From Acidobacteriota bacterium (GTDB taxonomy: Bacteria > Acidobacteriota > Terriglobia > Bryobacterales > Bryobacteraceae), in contig VFZO01000006.1 in NCBI GenBank assembly GCA_016871155.1, forward strand, positions 1 to 64,000: 64,000 bases of DNA, read 5' to 3'. The translations under genes were made by a program, and so were the position numbers. Under the pieces are notes generated by a model that saw nothing but the letters and a program-made list of their open reading frames with translations, was not told where the DNA came from and ran no database searches. Shown in pieces: positions 28,296 through 40,229 of the stretch (the first letter of the stretch is position 1; each line of letters starts with the position of its first letter).

Positions 28296-29504
28296 ATGAG
28301 CGACACACTGACCACTACAGCCGCGGAAGAGACCGGCCACACTCGCCGAATGATCCTCAACATGGGTCCGCAGCACCCGTCGACGCACGGTGTGTTGCGA
28401 GTCGTCATCGAACTCGAAGGCGAGACCATCGTAAAGGCAACCCCCGACATCGGCTTCCTGCACACCGGCATCGAAAAGCAGTGCGAAGCTCTCAATTGGC
28501 ACCAGGTCATCACCCTCACCGACCGCGTCGACTATCTGGCCAATCTCTCCAACAACCTCTGCTACTCACTCGCCGTAGAAAAACTCCTGCAAATGGAGAT
28601 TCCGGAAAAAGCGCAATGGATGCGCGTGCTGCTCGTGGAACTTGCCCGGATCAATAGCCACCTGGTGTGGCTTGGCACTCACGCGCTCGATATCGGCGCG
28701 ATGACGGTCTTCTTCCTCTGCTTCCGCGAGCGCGAGGACATCCTGCGCCTGTTCGAGATGTTCTCCGGCCAGCGGCTGATGACGTCCTACATCCGGATCG
28801 GCGGCCTCGCTCTGGATCCGCCGCGCGGCTGGGAAAAGCGGGTGAAGACGTTTATCGACCAGTTGCCCGGCCGTATCGATCAATACGAGTCGCTGCTGAA
28901 CACCAATCCTATCTGGCTGAAACGCACCAAGGGAGTTGGCCTCATTCCCGTCGAAGAGATGCTGGAAATCGGCCTCACCGGGCCTTGTATCCGCGCCGCC
29001 GGCATTCCCATGGACGCGCGAAAGATGGAGCCCTACTCAAGCTACGAGAAGTTCCAGTTTGAAGTGCCCACCTCCACTGACAACGATGTGTACGCGCGAT
29101 ACGAATGCCGCGTGAAGGAAATGCGGGAATCGGCGAAGATCGTCCAGCAGGCGATGGCCGGCATGCCGGACGGCCCCGTGCAGGCCGCCGCTCCCAAGCA
29201 AGTGCTGCCGCAGCGCGAACAGATGAAGACCCAAATGGAGTCGCTCATCTACCACTTCAAGATTGTGACCGAGGGCATTAGCGTGCCCGCCGGCGAGTGC
29301 TTCCAAATCGTTGAATCGCCCCGGGGCGAGATCGGCTACTACGTCGTCAGCGACGGCACCGCCAAGCCGCTGCGCGTGCACATGCGCACACCTAGTTTCG
29401 GCAACCTGCAAGGGTTGCCGAACATGATCGAAAGCCGCGGCATCGCCGATTCGATCGCCATCATGGGCAGTTTGGATTTCGTACTGGGAGATTGCGACCG
29501 ATGA
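28296..29504 (+). CDS. nuoD: NADH-quinone oxidoreductase subunit D
   Basis: 'MGPQHPSTHGVLRVVIELEGETIVKATPDIGFLHTGIEK', C-terminal 'DFVLGDCDR'. Confidence 0.97.
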   Translation: MSDTLTTTAAEETGHTRRMILNMGPQHPSTHGVLRVVIELEGETIVKATPDIGFLHTGIEKQCEALNWHQVITLTDRVDYLANLSNNLCYSLAVEKLLQMEIPEKAQWMRVLLVELARINSHLVWLGTHALDIGAMTVFFLCFREREDILRLFEMFSGQRLMTSYIRIGGLALDPPRGWEKRVKTFIDQLPGRIDQYESLLNTNPIWLKRTKGVGLIPVEEMLEIGLTGPCIRAAGIPMDARKMEPYSSYEKFQFEVPTSTDNDVYARYECRVKEMRESAKIVQQAMAGMPDGPVQAAAPKQVLPQREQMKTQMESLIYHFKIVTEGISVPAGECFQIVESPRGEIGYYVVSDGTAKPLRVHMRTPSFGNLQGLPNMIESRGIADSIAIMGSLDFVLGDCDR

Positions 29505-29964
29505 CGTTTTCCCCGCAACTGGAAGCCCGTTTCGCCGAGCTCCTGACGCATTATCCGGAAGGGCGGCAACGCGGCGCGTTGGTCCCCATGCTGATGTACG
29601 CGCAGGACGAGACCGGCGCGATAACGCAGGAATTGATGGAGGAGCTGGCCAAGCGGCTTGGTATCACGACGCTGCAGGTCGACGAGGTCGTCGGCTACTA
29701 CTCCATGCTGCACAAGAAGCCGCAGGGCAAGTACCACGTGCAGGTGTGCACCAACGTGGCCTGCATGCTGCGCGGCGGCGCGGAACTCTATGGCCACGCC
29801 TGCGAGAAACTGGGCGTGGGCCACAAGCAGACGCAGGCGAGCGGATTGTTCTCGCTCGAGGAAGTGGAATGCATCGGCGCCTGCTCCTGGGCCCCGGCCA
29901 TTCAAGTGAACTACGATTTTCACCACGAAGTGACCACCGAAAAACTCGACCAGATCCTGGAGGG

Positions 29965-29974
<10 letters not shown>
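29501..29974 (+). CDS. nuoE: NADH-quinone oxidoreductase subunit E
   Basis: 'GYYSMLHKKPQGKYHVQVCTNVACMLRGG…VECIGACSWAPAIQVN' 2Fe-2S motif; start in ATGA overlap with nuoD. Confidence 0.95.
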
Positions 29975-31278
<1,304 letters not shown>

Positions 31279-31287
31279 GGAGAAACG

Positions 31288-33354
31288 ATGTCGAATCCGG
31301 TCAACCTGACGATCAACGGAACCGCGGTACAAGCGCCCGCCGGCATGCTGTTGATCGATGCCGCGAAGCTCGCCGGCATAGAGATTCCCGCGTTCTGCTA
31401 CTACGAAGGCATGTCGCTGCAAGCGGCCTGCCGCATGTGCCTGGTGGAGATCGAGAAGGCACCGAAGCTGATGGCCGCCTGCGTGGTGCCCGTCGCGGAA
31501 GGCATGGTCGTCAAGACCGAATCCGAACCCGTTGTGAAGGCGCGCAAGACCACTCTCGAATTCCTGCTCACCAACCACCCGCTCGATTGTCCAGTCTGCG
31601 ACAAAGGCGGCGAGTGCGAGCTGCAGGACATGGTGTTCCGCTACGGCGCCGGCGAAAGCCGCTTCACCGAAGTAAAGCACCACGTGCCCGAAAAGCAGTG
31701 GAGCCCCGTTGTGTTCTACGACGGCCCGCGCTGCATTCTCTGCTACCGCTGCGTTCGCGTCTGCAACGAAGGCATGGGCGTCGGCGCGCTGGGTATCGTC
31801 AATCGGGGCGTGGTCTCCGAGATCGCTCCCTCGCACGGCGATCACCTGGAATGCGACGAATGCGGTGCCTGCATCGACATCTGCCCCGTTGGAGCGTTGA
31901 CCTCCGGCGCCTATCGCTACAAAACGCGCCCGTGGGAGATGGAACACACCGGCACCATCTGCACGCATTGCTCTAACGGCTGCAAGACCACGCTGGGCGT
32001 TCGCAACGGCGAGATCGTCCGCGGCAACAACCGGGACCGCAGCGGCATTAACGGCGAGTTCCTGTGCGTAAAGGGCCGCTACGCTTTCGATTTCAATCAC
32101 CATCCGGAGCGGCTGCAGTCGCCGATGATGCGCGTGGACGGAAAGCTCGAGGAAGTGAGCTGGTCCAAGGCTCTGCAGACGATCGCCGCCAAGTTCAAAG
32201 CGATTCGGGACGGCAGCGGCAGGGTTGGCGTGATCGGCTCGGCGCGCATGACGAACGAGGAAGCATTTCTGCTCCAGAAGTTCGCGCGCACCGTCTTCGG
32301 CACCAACAACATCGACCATCAGCGCTCGGGCGACGTCGTCACCCTGCTCGACGCGCTGAGCGGCAAGACCGGCACTCTCGGCTCGACCGCGGACTGCTAC
32401 AACTCCCAGGCCGTTCTGGTGCTGGGCACCGATCTATCGCAGCAGCATCCGTTTCTCGCCAATCAGGTGCGGGCGAACTTCCGGCACCACAAGGCATCGG
32501 TCTACGCCGTCACGGCCGGCCCGGTGCGCGAGGACAAGATCGCCAAGGCGTCGCTTCGCGCCGCAGGCGACGGGCTCGCGGAGTTGGAGTCGCTGAAGAC
32601 CAAGCTGCAGGCCGAAAAGGAACTGCTGGTTCTGTTCGGTGACAGCGTCAAAGGGGAGAGCGTTCGCAAGCTCGTGGCGTTTGGCGAATCGCTCGGGATT
32701 CCAGTGAAGTACATCGCGCTGGTGGACTACGTCAACTCGCGCGGCGTAATGGACATGGGCCTGCTTCCGGACCTCGGTCCGGGCTACCATGCCGCCGAAG
32801 GTCCCGCGGGAATGACGCTGCCGCAGATGCTGGTGGCCGACGATCTCGACATGCTGTGGATCGCCGGCGCGGACGTCAAGGTGGACCACCCGGATGCCTT
32901 CGTCGTCGTGCAGGATCTGTTCCTGACCGGCGCGGCCCAAAAGGCCGATGTGGTGCTGCCCGCGGCCTCCGCCTACGAAAAGAACGGCACCGTGACCAAT
33001 GTGTGCGGTGAAGTGCAGCGTCTGAAGAAGGCGGCCGAAACCGTCGGCGCCAAATCGGACCTGGCGATCATCGGATTGATCGCGCGCGGCATGGGAGTCG
33101 ACCTGGGGAAAGTGGACGCGGATGCCGTGTTTGCGGAAATCCAGAAAACGGTGCGCGGATATAATGTTCCGTTGCCTGTCATCGTCACCGGCGGCGCCGC
33201 GCAGACGCAGCCCGTCAACGGCCGTGTTCCGGCCAATGTCCTGCCGGAGCTGATTCAGTCGGCGCGCGACACGCTGTTTACAACGGGATCGCTGACCCGT
33301 TACTCGAAAGTCTTGAATGAAGTGAGGGAAGCCCCCGGCGGCCTGTACCGCTAG
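31288..33354 (+). CDS. nuoG: NADH-quinone oxidoreductase subunit G
   Basis: 2Fe-2S and 4Fe-4S motifs; 'CILCYRCVRVCNEG', 'CDECGACIDICPVGAL', N7-type 'CTHCSNGC…FLCVKGR'; molybdopterin-fold C-terminus. Confidence 0.95.
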   Translation: MSNPVNLTINGTAVQAPAGMLLIDAAKLAGIEIPAFCYYEGMSLQAACRMCLVEIEKAPKLMAACVVPVAEGMVVKTESEPVVKARKTTLEFLLTNHPLDCPVCDKGGECELQDMVFRYGAGESRFTEVKHHVPEKQWSPVVFYDGPRCILCYRCVRVCNEGMGVGALGIVNRGVVSEIAPSHGDHLECDECGACIDICPVGALTSGAYRYKTRPWEMEHTGTICTHCSNGCKTTLGVRNGEIVRGNNRDRSGINGEFLCVKGRYAFDFNHHPERLQSPMMRVDGKLEEVSWSKALQTIAAKFKAIRDGSGRVGVIGSARMTNEEAFLLQKFARTVFGTNNIDHQRSGDVVTLLDALSGKTGTLGSTADCYNSQAVLVLGTDLSQQHPFLANQVRANFRHHKASVYAVTAGPVREDKIAKASLRAAGDGLAELESLKTKLQAEKELLVLFGDSVKGESVRKLVAFGESLGIPVKYIALVDYVNSRGVMDMGLLPDLGPGYHAAEGPAGMTLPQMLVADDLDMLWIAGADVKVDHPDAFVVVQDLFLTGAAQKADVVLPAASAYEKNGTVTNVCGEVQRLKKAAETVGAKSDLAIIGLIARGMGVDLGKVDADAVFAEIQKTVRGYNVPLPVIVTGGAAQTQPVNGRVPANVLPELIQSARDTLFTTGSLTRYSKVLNEVREAPGGLYR

Positions 33355-33366
33355 GAACGCGAGCAC

Positions 33367-34551
33367 ATGGACTACCTTCTCGTATCGACCATCAAAATGC
33401 TGATCATCGCGCCGGCGCTGCTGGCGACGCTGGCCTACGTCGTGTGGGTGGAGCGCAAGGTGATCGCTCACGTGCAGTTACGCGTGGGTCCGTACTTCGT
33501 CGGTCCGCACGGTTTGCTGCAACCGATCGCCGACGCGGTGAAGCTGCTCACCAAGGAAGACTTCATTCCAAGCGGGGTGAATCACTTCTTCTACTGGCTG
33601 GCGCCGTGGCTGGGACTGATGTTCGCCGTTACCGGCATCGCCGTGATTCCGTTCGGTCCGGTGGTGGAGATCTTCGGTATCAAGACGAACCTGGGCCTTG
33701 CCGATCTGAACATCGGACTGCTGTGGATTCTGGGTCTGGCCGGTATGGGCGTGTATGGCATCGCGCTGGCGGGCTGGTCCTCGAACAACAAATACGCCCT
33801 GCTGGGCGGGCTGCGCAGTTCGGCGCAGATGATCAGCTACGAGTTGCCGATGGCGCTGGCGCTGGCCGCGCCGCTGCTGATTTCGAACTCGCTGAATCTC
33901 CGGGAAGTAGTCGATACGCAGGCCGGCTACGCCTTCGGCTTTGTTCCGAACTGGAATTTGTTCACCGGTTTTCAGATTGTGGGTTTCGTGGTTTACATGA
34001 TCTGCGGCTTCGCCGAAACCAATCGCATTCCATTCGATCTGCCGGAAGCCGAAAACGAACTTGTCGCCGGCTTTCATTCCGAGTACTCGTCGATGAAATT
34101 CGCCGCCTTCTTCATGGCCGAGTATTGCAACATGGTCATTGTCTGCTCCGTGGCCACGGCGCTGTACCTCGGCGGCTGGCACCCAATCGTGCCCCAAGCG
34201 ATCTCGCCGCTTGTACCCGCGGTGTTCCACTGGGTGCTGGCGGGAGCGTTGTTTTATCACGGCATGCACCCGGCCCGGCCAGCCGATAAGCGGACGTTCC
34301 CCGTGTTCGGCGCTATTCTCGGCGCGTTGGGTTTTCTGTTCGTGGCGCCCGGCATCGGCCCGATTGTCACGCCGCTGTTCTGGTTCCTGGGAAAGGTGGC
34401 GTTCCTCCTGTTCTTCTTCATTTGGGTGCGGGCGACGCTCCCCCGTTTCCGCTATGACCAGCTCATGAAGATCGCATGGCTCTTCCTGTTCCCGGTCGCG
34501 CTCCTCAATCTTTTGGCCACGGCACTCGGCGTGACCCTGTTCGGCAAATAA
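33367..34551 (+). CDS. nuoH: NADH-quinone oxidoreductase subunit H
   Basis: 'VWVERKVIAHVQLRVGPYFVGPHGLLQPIADAVKLLTKEDFIP', 'AETNRIPFDLPEAENELVAGFHSEYSS'. Confidence 0.97.
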   Translation: MDYLLVSTIKMLIIAPALLATLAYVVWVERKVIAHVQLRVGPYFVGPHGLLQPIADAVKLLTKEDFIPSGVNHFFYWLAPWLGLMFAVTGIAVIPFGPVVEIFGIKTNLGLADLNIGLLWILGLAGMGVYGIALAGWSSNNKYALLGGLRSSAQMISYELPMALALAAPLLISNSLNLREVVDTQAGYAFGFVPNWNLFTGFQIVGFVVYMICGFAETNRIPFDLPEAENELVAGFHSEYSSMKFAAFFMAEYCNMVIVCSVATALYLGGWHPIVPQAISPLVPAVFHWVLAGALFYHGMHPARPADKRTFPVFGAILGALGFLFVAPGIGPIVTPLFWFLGKVAFLLFFFIWVRATLPRFRYDQLMKIAWLFLFPVALLNLLATALGVTLFGK

Positions 34552-34557
34552 CACGCT

Positions 34558-35058
34558 ATGGACCTCATTCTCTTTCTCACCTTCGCCATCATCGCGGTGG
34601 TTTGCGCGTTGAGCATGGCGCTGCAGCGGCATCCGGTGGCCAGCGCGCTGTCGCTGATCGGTGTCATGGTTTCGCTCGCCGTGTTGTACGTGCTGCTGGG
34701 CGCAGAGTTCATCGCCGCGGCGCAACTGGTGGTGTATTCGGGTGCGATCATGGTGCTGTTCATCTTCGTCATCATGCTGCTGAACGCGGGCGCCGAGAAG
34801 ATGACGCACAAGGCCGGATTGGCCGAGTTTCTTGGCATTCCGCTGCTGCTGCTCTTCCTGGCGTTCTCCACCTGGGTGATCACCAATGCGACGCCGGCCG
34901 GCAAGATGATCAAGTTCGGCAACTTCACCGGCGGCGGTCCGCGGGAAGTGGGCTGGGAGTTGTTCACGCGCTACGTGCTGCCCTTTGAGGTCACCTCGAT
35001 ATTGATTCTGATCGCCATCGCCGGCGCTGTCCGGCTGGCCAACCGGGAGCTCGACTAA
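34558..35058 (+). CDS. nuoJ: NADH-quinone oxidoreductase subunit J
   Basis: '[47 protein letters not shown]'. Confidence 0.95.
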   Translation: MDLILFLTFAIIAVVCALSMALQRHPVASALSLIGVMVSLAVLYVLLGAEFIAAAQLVVYSGAIMVLFIFVIMLLNAGAEKMTHKAGLAEFLGIPLLLLFLAFSTWVITNATPAGKMIKFGNFTGGGPREVGWELFTRYVLPFEVTSILILIAIAGAVRLANRELD

Positions 35059-35060
35059 CC

Positions 35061-35399
35061 ATGAGAGAGATCCTTCCGCAGGAGCTTTTCACGCAGGCGG
35101 TGCCGCAGGCGGCCTACCTGATCCTGAGCGCGATCCTGTTTACGATCGGCATCGCGGCGTTTCTGTTCCGCCGCAACATCATTACGGTATTCATGGCGAT
35201 TGAGCTGATGCTCAACGCGGTGAACCTCTCCTTCGTAACGTTTTCCAACCAATTCGGCAAAGTGGACGGGCAGATCTTCTCGTTCTTTGTCATGGTCGTC
35301 GCGGCCGCCGAAGCCGCTGTCGGGCTGGCCATCATTCTGATGGTCTTCCGCAACAAGGCGACATTGCAGATCGACGATATCGACTCACTGAAGAACTAA
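35061..35399 (+). CDS. nuoK: NADH-quinone oxidoreductase subunit K
   Basis: '[23 protein letters not shown]…[23 protein letters not shown]'. Confidence 0.96.
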   Translation: MREILPQELFTQAVPQAAYLILSAILFTIGIAAFLFRRNIITVFMAIELMLNAVNLSFVTFSNQFGKVDGQIFSFFVMVVAAAEAAVGLAIILMVFRNKATLQIDDIDSLKN

Positions 35400-35405
35400 C
35401 GGACG

Positions 35406-37271
35406 ATGCAACTCTGGCTCATCCCAATCCTCCCTCTGGCCGGCGCCGCGATAAACGGCCTGACCGGACGCCGCACCAGCAAATCGCTGCAGTCCGCGGT
35501 GGCCATCGGCAGCGTGCTGCTGTCGTTTCTCTGGGTCGTGAAGACCCTTCTTGGACTTGGTGCTCTGGAAGAGCGCTACGTTGAGCACTACTTCACCTGG
35601 ATCGCCTCTGGTTCGCTTTCGATCGGCGTCGACTTCGCGGTGGACCGGCTGACGGCGGTGATGCTGTGCGTGGTCACAGGCATCGGCACGCTCATCCACA
35701 TTTACGCCACCGGCTACATGCACGAGGAGGAAGGCTACTACCGGTTCTTCTCCTACCTGAACCTGTTCATGTTCTTCATGCTGGTGCTGGTGCTGGGCGC
35801 GAACTTCCTGCTTCTGTTCGTCGGCTGGGAAGGCGTGGGTTTGTGTTCGTACCTGCTCATCGGTTTCTACTTCCAGAAGCGGTCCGCGACCGACGCCGGT
35901 AAAAAGGCGTTCATCGTCAACCGGATCGGCGATTTTGGCTTCTCGCTGGCGATGTTCCTGATTGTGGTGCTGTTCGGTTCGCTCGACTTCGGCATTGTGT
36001 TTGAAAAGGCCAAGGCGCTGCCGGTGGAGGCGTCGGCCGGGATGATCACGGCGATCTGCCTCCTGCTGCTTGTTGGCGCGACGGGCAAGTCGGCGCAGAT
36101 TCCGCTGTACGTCTGGCTGCCGGACGCGATGGAAGGCCCCACACCGGTATCGGCGTTGATCCACGCCGCGACGATGGTGACGGCCGGCGTTTATATGTGC
36201 GCCCGTTCGGCCGCGCTGTTCATGAAGGCGCCGATCGCGATGGAAGCCGTTGCGGTGATCGGCCTGTTGACGGCCGTGATGGCGGCGACGATCGGCCTGG
36301 TCCAGAACGATATTAAGAAGGTCTACGCTTACTCGACGGTTTCGCAGCTTGGCTTCATGTTTCTGGCGGTGGGCTGCGGCGCGTTTGGCGCCGGCATCTA
36401 CCACGTGGTGACGCACGCCTTCTTCAAGGCGCTGTTGTTCCTGGGCGCCGGCTCGGTGATTCATGCCTGCCATCATGAGCAGGACATGCGCCACATGGGC
36501 GGGCTGCGCAAAAAAATTCCTCATACGTTTAACGTTCTTCTGATCGCCGCGCTGGCGATCGCCGGTTTTCCGATGATGTCGGGTTGGTGGTCCAAGGAAG
36601 ATATTCTCGGAGCGGCGATGCACCATCACGCCTGGATGTATTGGGCCGCGTGGGTCACGGCCGGAATGACGGCGTTCTACGTATTCCGTTCGATCTTCCT
36701 GACGTTCTTCGGCGAGTACAAGGGCCATGCGCATCCCCATGAGTCGCCCTGGGTGATGATTGGACCGCTGTATGTTCTGGCGATCCTTTCGGTGGTTGGC
36801 GGCTGGCTGTTCCGGATTCCGCACCTCCTGGAACCGGTGTTTAAGGGCATCGTTCCGGAGGGCCACTCCGAGCACTCCATGGCCGATATGATTTTGGGCA
36901 CCGCGCCCGGCCTGATCGGAATCGCGCTGGCCTACGTGGTTTACGTCGCGAGCCCGGGCATGGCCGATTCGATCAAGAGTTCGTTCCAGGGTCTCTACAA
37001 TTTGCTGCTGAACAAGTACTACGTTGACGAAGCGTACGATGCGACCATCGTGCATCCCATCGAACGCAGCTCCCGGAACTTCCTGTGGAAGGTGATGGAC
37101 GCCGGCGTGATCGACAACGGAATTGTCCACGGCTTCTCCGGCGGCGCCCAGAACCTGGGTAACCTGCTGCGGCGGATGCAAGGCGGCGAGATTCGCAACT
37201 ACGGCGCGTGGGTGGTCATCGGAGCGATCTTCGTCTTGGGCGCCTTCACCGTTCTGGGAGGTACGAAATGA
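35406..37271 (+). CDS. nuoL: NADH-quinone oxidoreductase subunit L
   Basis: 621 aa; 'VGWEGVGLCSYLLIGFYFQKRSATDAGKKAFIVNRIGDFGF', 'SAQIPLYVWLPDAMEGPTPVSALIHAATMVTAGVYM'. Confidence 0.96.
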   Translation: MQLWLIPILPLAGAAINGLTGRRTSKSLQSAVAIGSVLLSFLWVVKTLLGLGALEERYVEHYFTWIASGSLSIGVDFAVDRLTAVMLCVVTGIGTLIHIYATGYMHEEEGYYRFFSYLNLFMFFMLVLVLGANFLLLFVGWEGVGLCSYLLIGFYFQKRSATDAGKKAFIVNRIGDFGFSLAMFLIVVLFGSLDFGIVFEKAKALPVEASAGMITAICLLLLVGATGKSAQIPLYVWLPDAMEGPTPVSALIHAATMVTAGVYMCARSAALFMKAPIAMEAVAVIGLLTAVMAATIGLVQNDIKKVYAYSTVSQLGFMFLAVGCGAFGAGIYHVVTHAFFKALLFLGAGSVIHACHHEQDMRHMGGLRKKIPHTFNVLLIAALAIAGFPMMSGWWSKEDILGAAMHHHAWMYWAAWVTAGMTAFYVFRSIFLTFFGEYKGHAHPHESPWVMIGPLYVLAILSVVGGWLFRIPHLLEPVFKGIVPEGHSEHSMADMILGTAPGLIGIALAYVVYVASPGMADSIKSSFQGLYNLLLNKYYVDEAYDATIVHPIERSSRNFLWKVMDAGVIDNGIVHGFSGGAQNLGNLLRRMQGGEIRNYGAWVVIGAIFVLGAFTVLGGTK

Positions 37272-38779
37272 ATCTCCTCAACCTGGTCCTGATCCTTCCG
37301 CTCGCCGGGTTCCTGATCACGCTGCTGCTGCCGAAAGACAACAAGGGCGCAGTCAAGAACTTCGTGCTGGGCTTCTCGATTCTGATCTTCGTTGTGTCGC
37401 TTGGGTTGGCCGGTCCGGCGCTGGAGCGCCCCGCGGCAATGACCTGGGTGACGGACACGGAGTGGATCTCCACGCCGGCCATCCGCTATCACGTCGGCCT
37501 GGACGGCGTTTCGCTGTGGCTGGTGCTGTTGTCGACCTTCCTAACGCCGTTGGCCGTATTGCTGTCGTTCAAATACATCGACCACCGGGTGAAGGAGTTC
37601 TTCGCGTTCCTGCTGCTGCTGGAGTTCGGCCTCATTGGCGTGTTCGTGGCGCTGGACCTGTTCCTGTTTTACGTGTTCTGGGAAGTGTGCCTGGTGCCGA
37701 TGTACTTCCTGATCGGCATCTGGGGGCACGACCGCCGCATCTACGCCGCGGTGAAGTTCTTCATCTATACGATGGTTGGCAGCGTACTAATGCTGGCCGC
37801 GTTCCTGTATCTGTACGGCAAGTCCGGCACGTTCGACTACCCGGCGATGCTGGCGATGATGCAGAGCGGCAAGCTGACGCTTACCCATTTGGAAGAGACG
37901 CTGCTGTTCCTGGCCTTCTTCCTGGCGTTCGCGATTAAGGTCCCGCTGTTCCCTCTGCACACCTGGTTGCCCGATGCCCACGTGGAGGCGCCGACGGCCG
38001 GATCCGTGATGCTGGCCGCCGTCATGCTGAAGATGGGCACCTACGGCATCCTGCGGTTCTGCCTGCCGATGTTCCCCAACGCCGTGAAGGAGAACGCAAG
38101 CTGGATTGTGACCCTGGCGCTGATCGGAATCGTCTACGGAGCGCTAGTGGCGCTGGTGCAGCCGAACATGAAGAAGCTGGTGGCCTACAGCTCAGTGAGC
38201 CACCTGGGCTTTGTCGTGCTGGGGTTGTTCTGCGGCAACCAATGGGGATTGGACGGCGCTGTGTATCAGATGCTGAATCATGGCATCTCCACGGGTGCGT
38301 TGTTCATGCTGGTCGGCTTCCTGTATGAGCGTCAGCACTCGCTGGAGATCAAGGACTACGGCGGCGTGGCGACGCCCGCGCCGTGGTTAACGGTGCTGTT
38401 CCTGGTTACGACGCTGGCCAGCGTCGGCATGCCGGCGCTGAACAATTTCGTCGGTGAGTTCCTGGTCTTGCAGGGCGCGATGAAGACCAACGTCTGGTGG
38501 GCGACGATCGCGGCGACAGGTGTGATCCTTTCGGCCTGCTACATGTTGTGGATGGTGCAGCGCACGTTCTACGGCGAGACGCCGGAATCGGTGAGCCACC
38601 ATATGACCGATCTTTCCAAGCGCGAGTGGCTATGCATCATGCCTCTCGTGGTGCTGATGGTTTGGATGGGCGTCTATACACAGACGTTCCTGCCCTCGAT
38701 CGGCGAGTCGAACAAAGTGATACTGGAGCGCAGCGTCTCCGCGCGGACCTTGGCGGAGGCTACGAACAATGGACGCTAA
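37268..38779 (+). CDS. nuoM: NADH-quinone oxidoreductase subunit M
   Basis: 'KVPLFPLHTWLPDAHVEAPTAGSVMLAAVMLKMGTYG'; ATGA overlap with nuoL. Confidence 0.96.
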   Translation: MNLLNLVLILPLAGFLITLLLPKDNKGAVKNFVLGFSILIFVVSLGLAGPALERPAAMTWVTDTEWISTPAIRYHVGLDGVSLWLVLLSTFLTPLAVLLSFKYIDHRVKEFFAFLLLLEFGLIGVFVALDLFLFYVFWEVCLVPMYFLIGIWGHDRRIYAAVKFFIYTMVGSVLMLAAFLYLYGKSGTFDYPAMLAMMQSGKLTLTHLEETLLFLAFFLAFAIKVPLFPLHTWLPDAHVEAPTAGSVMLAAVMLKMGTYGILRFCLPMFPNAVKENASWIVTLALIGIVYGALVALVQPNMKKLVAYSSVSHLGFVVLGLFCGNQWGLDGAVYQMLNHGISTGALFMLVGFLYERQHSLEIKDYGGVATPAPWLTVLFLVTTLASVGMPALNNFVGEFLVLQGAMKTNVWWATIAATGVILSACYMLWMVQRTFYGETPESVSHHMTDLSKREWLCIMPLVVLMVWMGVYTQTFLPSIGESNKVILERSVSARTLAEATNNGR

Positions 38780-40229
38780 CTTCTTCCCCTCCAACGCCGA
38801 CATAATGCGGATCCTGCCGGAGATCATTCTGACCCTGGCGGGCACGCTGCTGCTCCTTGTCGAAGGCTTCCTGAAGGACGGCGACGATCGCGGCATGGTG
38901 GCGAACCTGACGTTCGCGGCGATCGCGGGCGCCATGGCGGCGTCGGTGATGGCGTACGGCAACCCTGGCACCGGGTTCTACGGCATGATCGTTTCGGACG
39001 GTTTCGCGGCGTTCTTCCGGATTGTGGCGCTGGCCGTTGGCCTGCTGACGGTGCTGTGCTCCGGCGCGTATTTGAAGCGCGAGCACGCCTACACGGGTGA
39101 GTTCTATATTTTGCTCCTGTTCTCGCTGGCCGGCCAGTGCCTGATGGCGGCCTCCAACGAATTGATGATGGTTTTCATTGGCCTGGAAGTGAGCTCGATC
39201 GCGAGCTACATTCTGGCCGGGTATCTGCGCGACGATAAGCGCGGGAACGAGTCGGCGATCAAGTACTTCCTGCTGGGCTCGTTCGCCACGGCGTTTCTAC
39301 TGTACGGCGTGTCGTGGATCTACGGCATGACCGGGACGACCAACCTGACAGCGATCCGCGAGGCGTTGACGAAGGGCGTGCCGTCGGAGACGATGGTCGC
39401 CGCCTCGGCCGCTTTGATGTTGATTGGCTTTGCGTTTAAGGTTTCCGCGGCTCCGTTCCAGATCTGGGCGCCCGATGTGTATCAGGGTGCGCCGGCCCCG
39501 GTGGCGGGTTTCCTGTCGGCCGGTCCGAAGGCGGCAGCGTTCGCGATTATGATCCGCGTGTTTCTGACGGCGTTCGAACCGTTGACGGCGAAGTGGGCGC
39601 CGGTTCTGTGGATGCTGGCGCTGGCCACGATGATCGCGGGCAACTTCGCCGCGCTGTGGCAGTCGAACATCAAGCGGATGCTGGGCTACTCGTCGATCGC
39701 GCACGCCGGCTATGTGCTGGTCGCGATCACCACCCATTCCGTTACCGGTACTGCGGCCGCCATGTTCTATCTGGCCGCCTATGCGCTGATGAACTTTGGC
39801 GCCTTCGCAGCCGTGACGCATGTGGCAGGCAAGGGCGAGAAGCACGTGACGCTGGACGACCTGAAGGGCCTGAGCCAGCGGCAGCCCGGAGTGGCGGCGA
39901 TTCTGACCATCTTCATGCTTTCGCTGATCGGCGTGCCGCTGACCGCCGGGTTCTTTGGCAAGTTCTACATCTTCAAGGCGGCGATCGAAGGGAAGCTGGT
40001 GTGGCTGACGGCGCTGGGTCTGTTGAACTCAGCGGTGGCCGCCTACTACTACCTGCGCGTGCTGGTGGTAATGTACATGCACGACCCCGAGACGACCGAG
40101 CCGGCCGAGGAGATTCCGGGCGGAATCAAGGTGACGATGTGGCTGACCGCGGCGGCGACGCTCGTGTTGGGCGTGTTCCCCGGTCTGGTGTTGGACTTCG
40201 CGAACCAGTTCGCGGTTCTGGGCCGCTAG
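38769..40229 (+). CDS. nuoN: NADH-quinone oxidoreductase subunit N
   Basis: 486 aa; 'FKVSAAPFQIWAPDVYQGAPAPVAGFLSAGPKAAAF'. Confidence 0.96.
   Translation: MDANFFPSNADIMRILPEIILTLAGTLLLLVEGFLKDGDDRGMVANLTFAAIAGAMAASVMAYGNPGTGFYGMIVSDGFAAFFRIVALAVGLLTVLCSGAYLKREHAYTGEFYILLLFSLAGQCLMAASNELMMVFIGLEVSSIASYILAGYLRDDKRGNESAIKYFLLGSFATAFLLYGVSWIYGMTGTTNLTAIREALTKGVPSETMVAASAALMLIGFAFKVSAAPFQIWAPDVYQGAPAPVAGFLSAGPKAAAFAIMIRVFLTAFEPLTAKWAPVLWMLALATMIAGNFAALWQSNIKRMLGYSSIAHAGYVLVAITTHSVTGTAAAMFYLAAYALMNFGAFAAVTHVAGKGEKHVTLDDLKGLSQRQPGVAAILTIFMLSLIGVPLTAGFFGKFYIFKAAIEGKLVWLTALGLLNSAVAAYYYLRVLVVMYMHDPETTEPAEEIPGGIKVTMWLTAAATLVLGVFPGLVLDFANQFAVLGR

Noticed and set aside
33478-34809. 443-aa minus-strand ORF opposite nuoH/nuoJ (and 598-aa ORF 35385-37181 opposite nuoL)
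   Set aside because: Low-complexity, His/Arg/Gln-rich translations exactly antisense to well-supported Nuo genes; high-GC shadow ORFs
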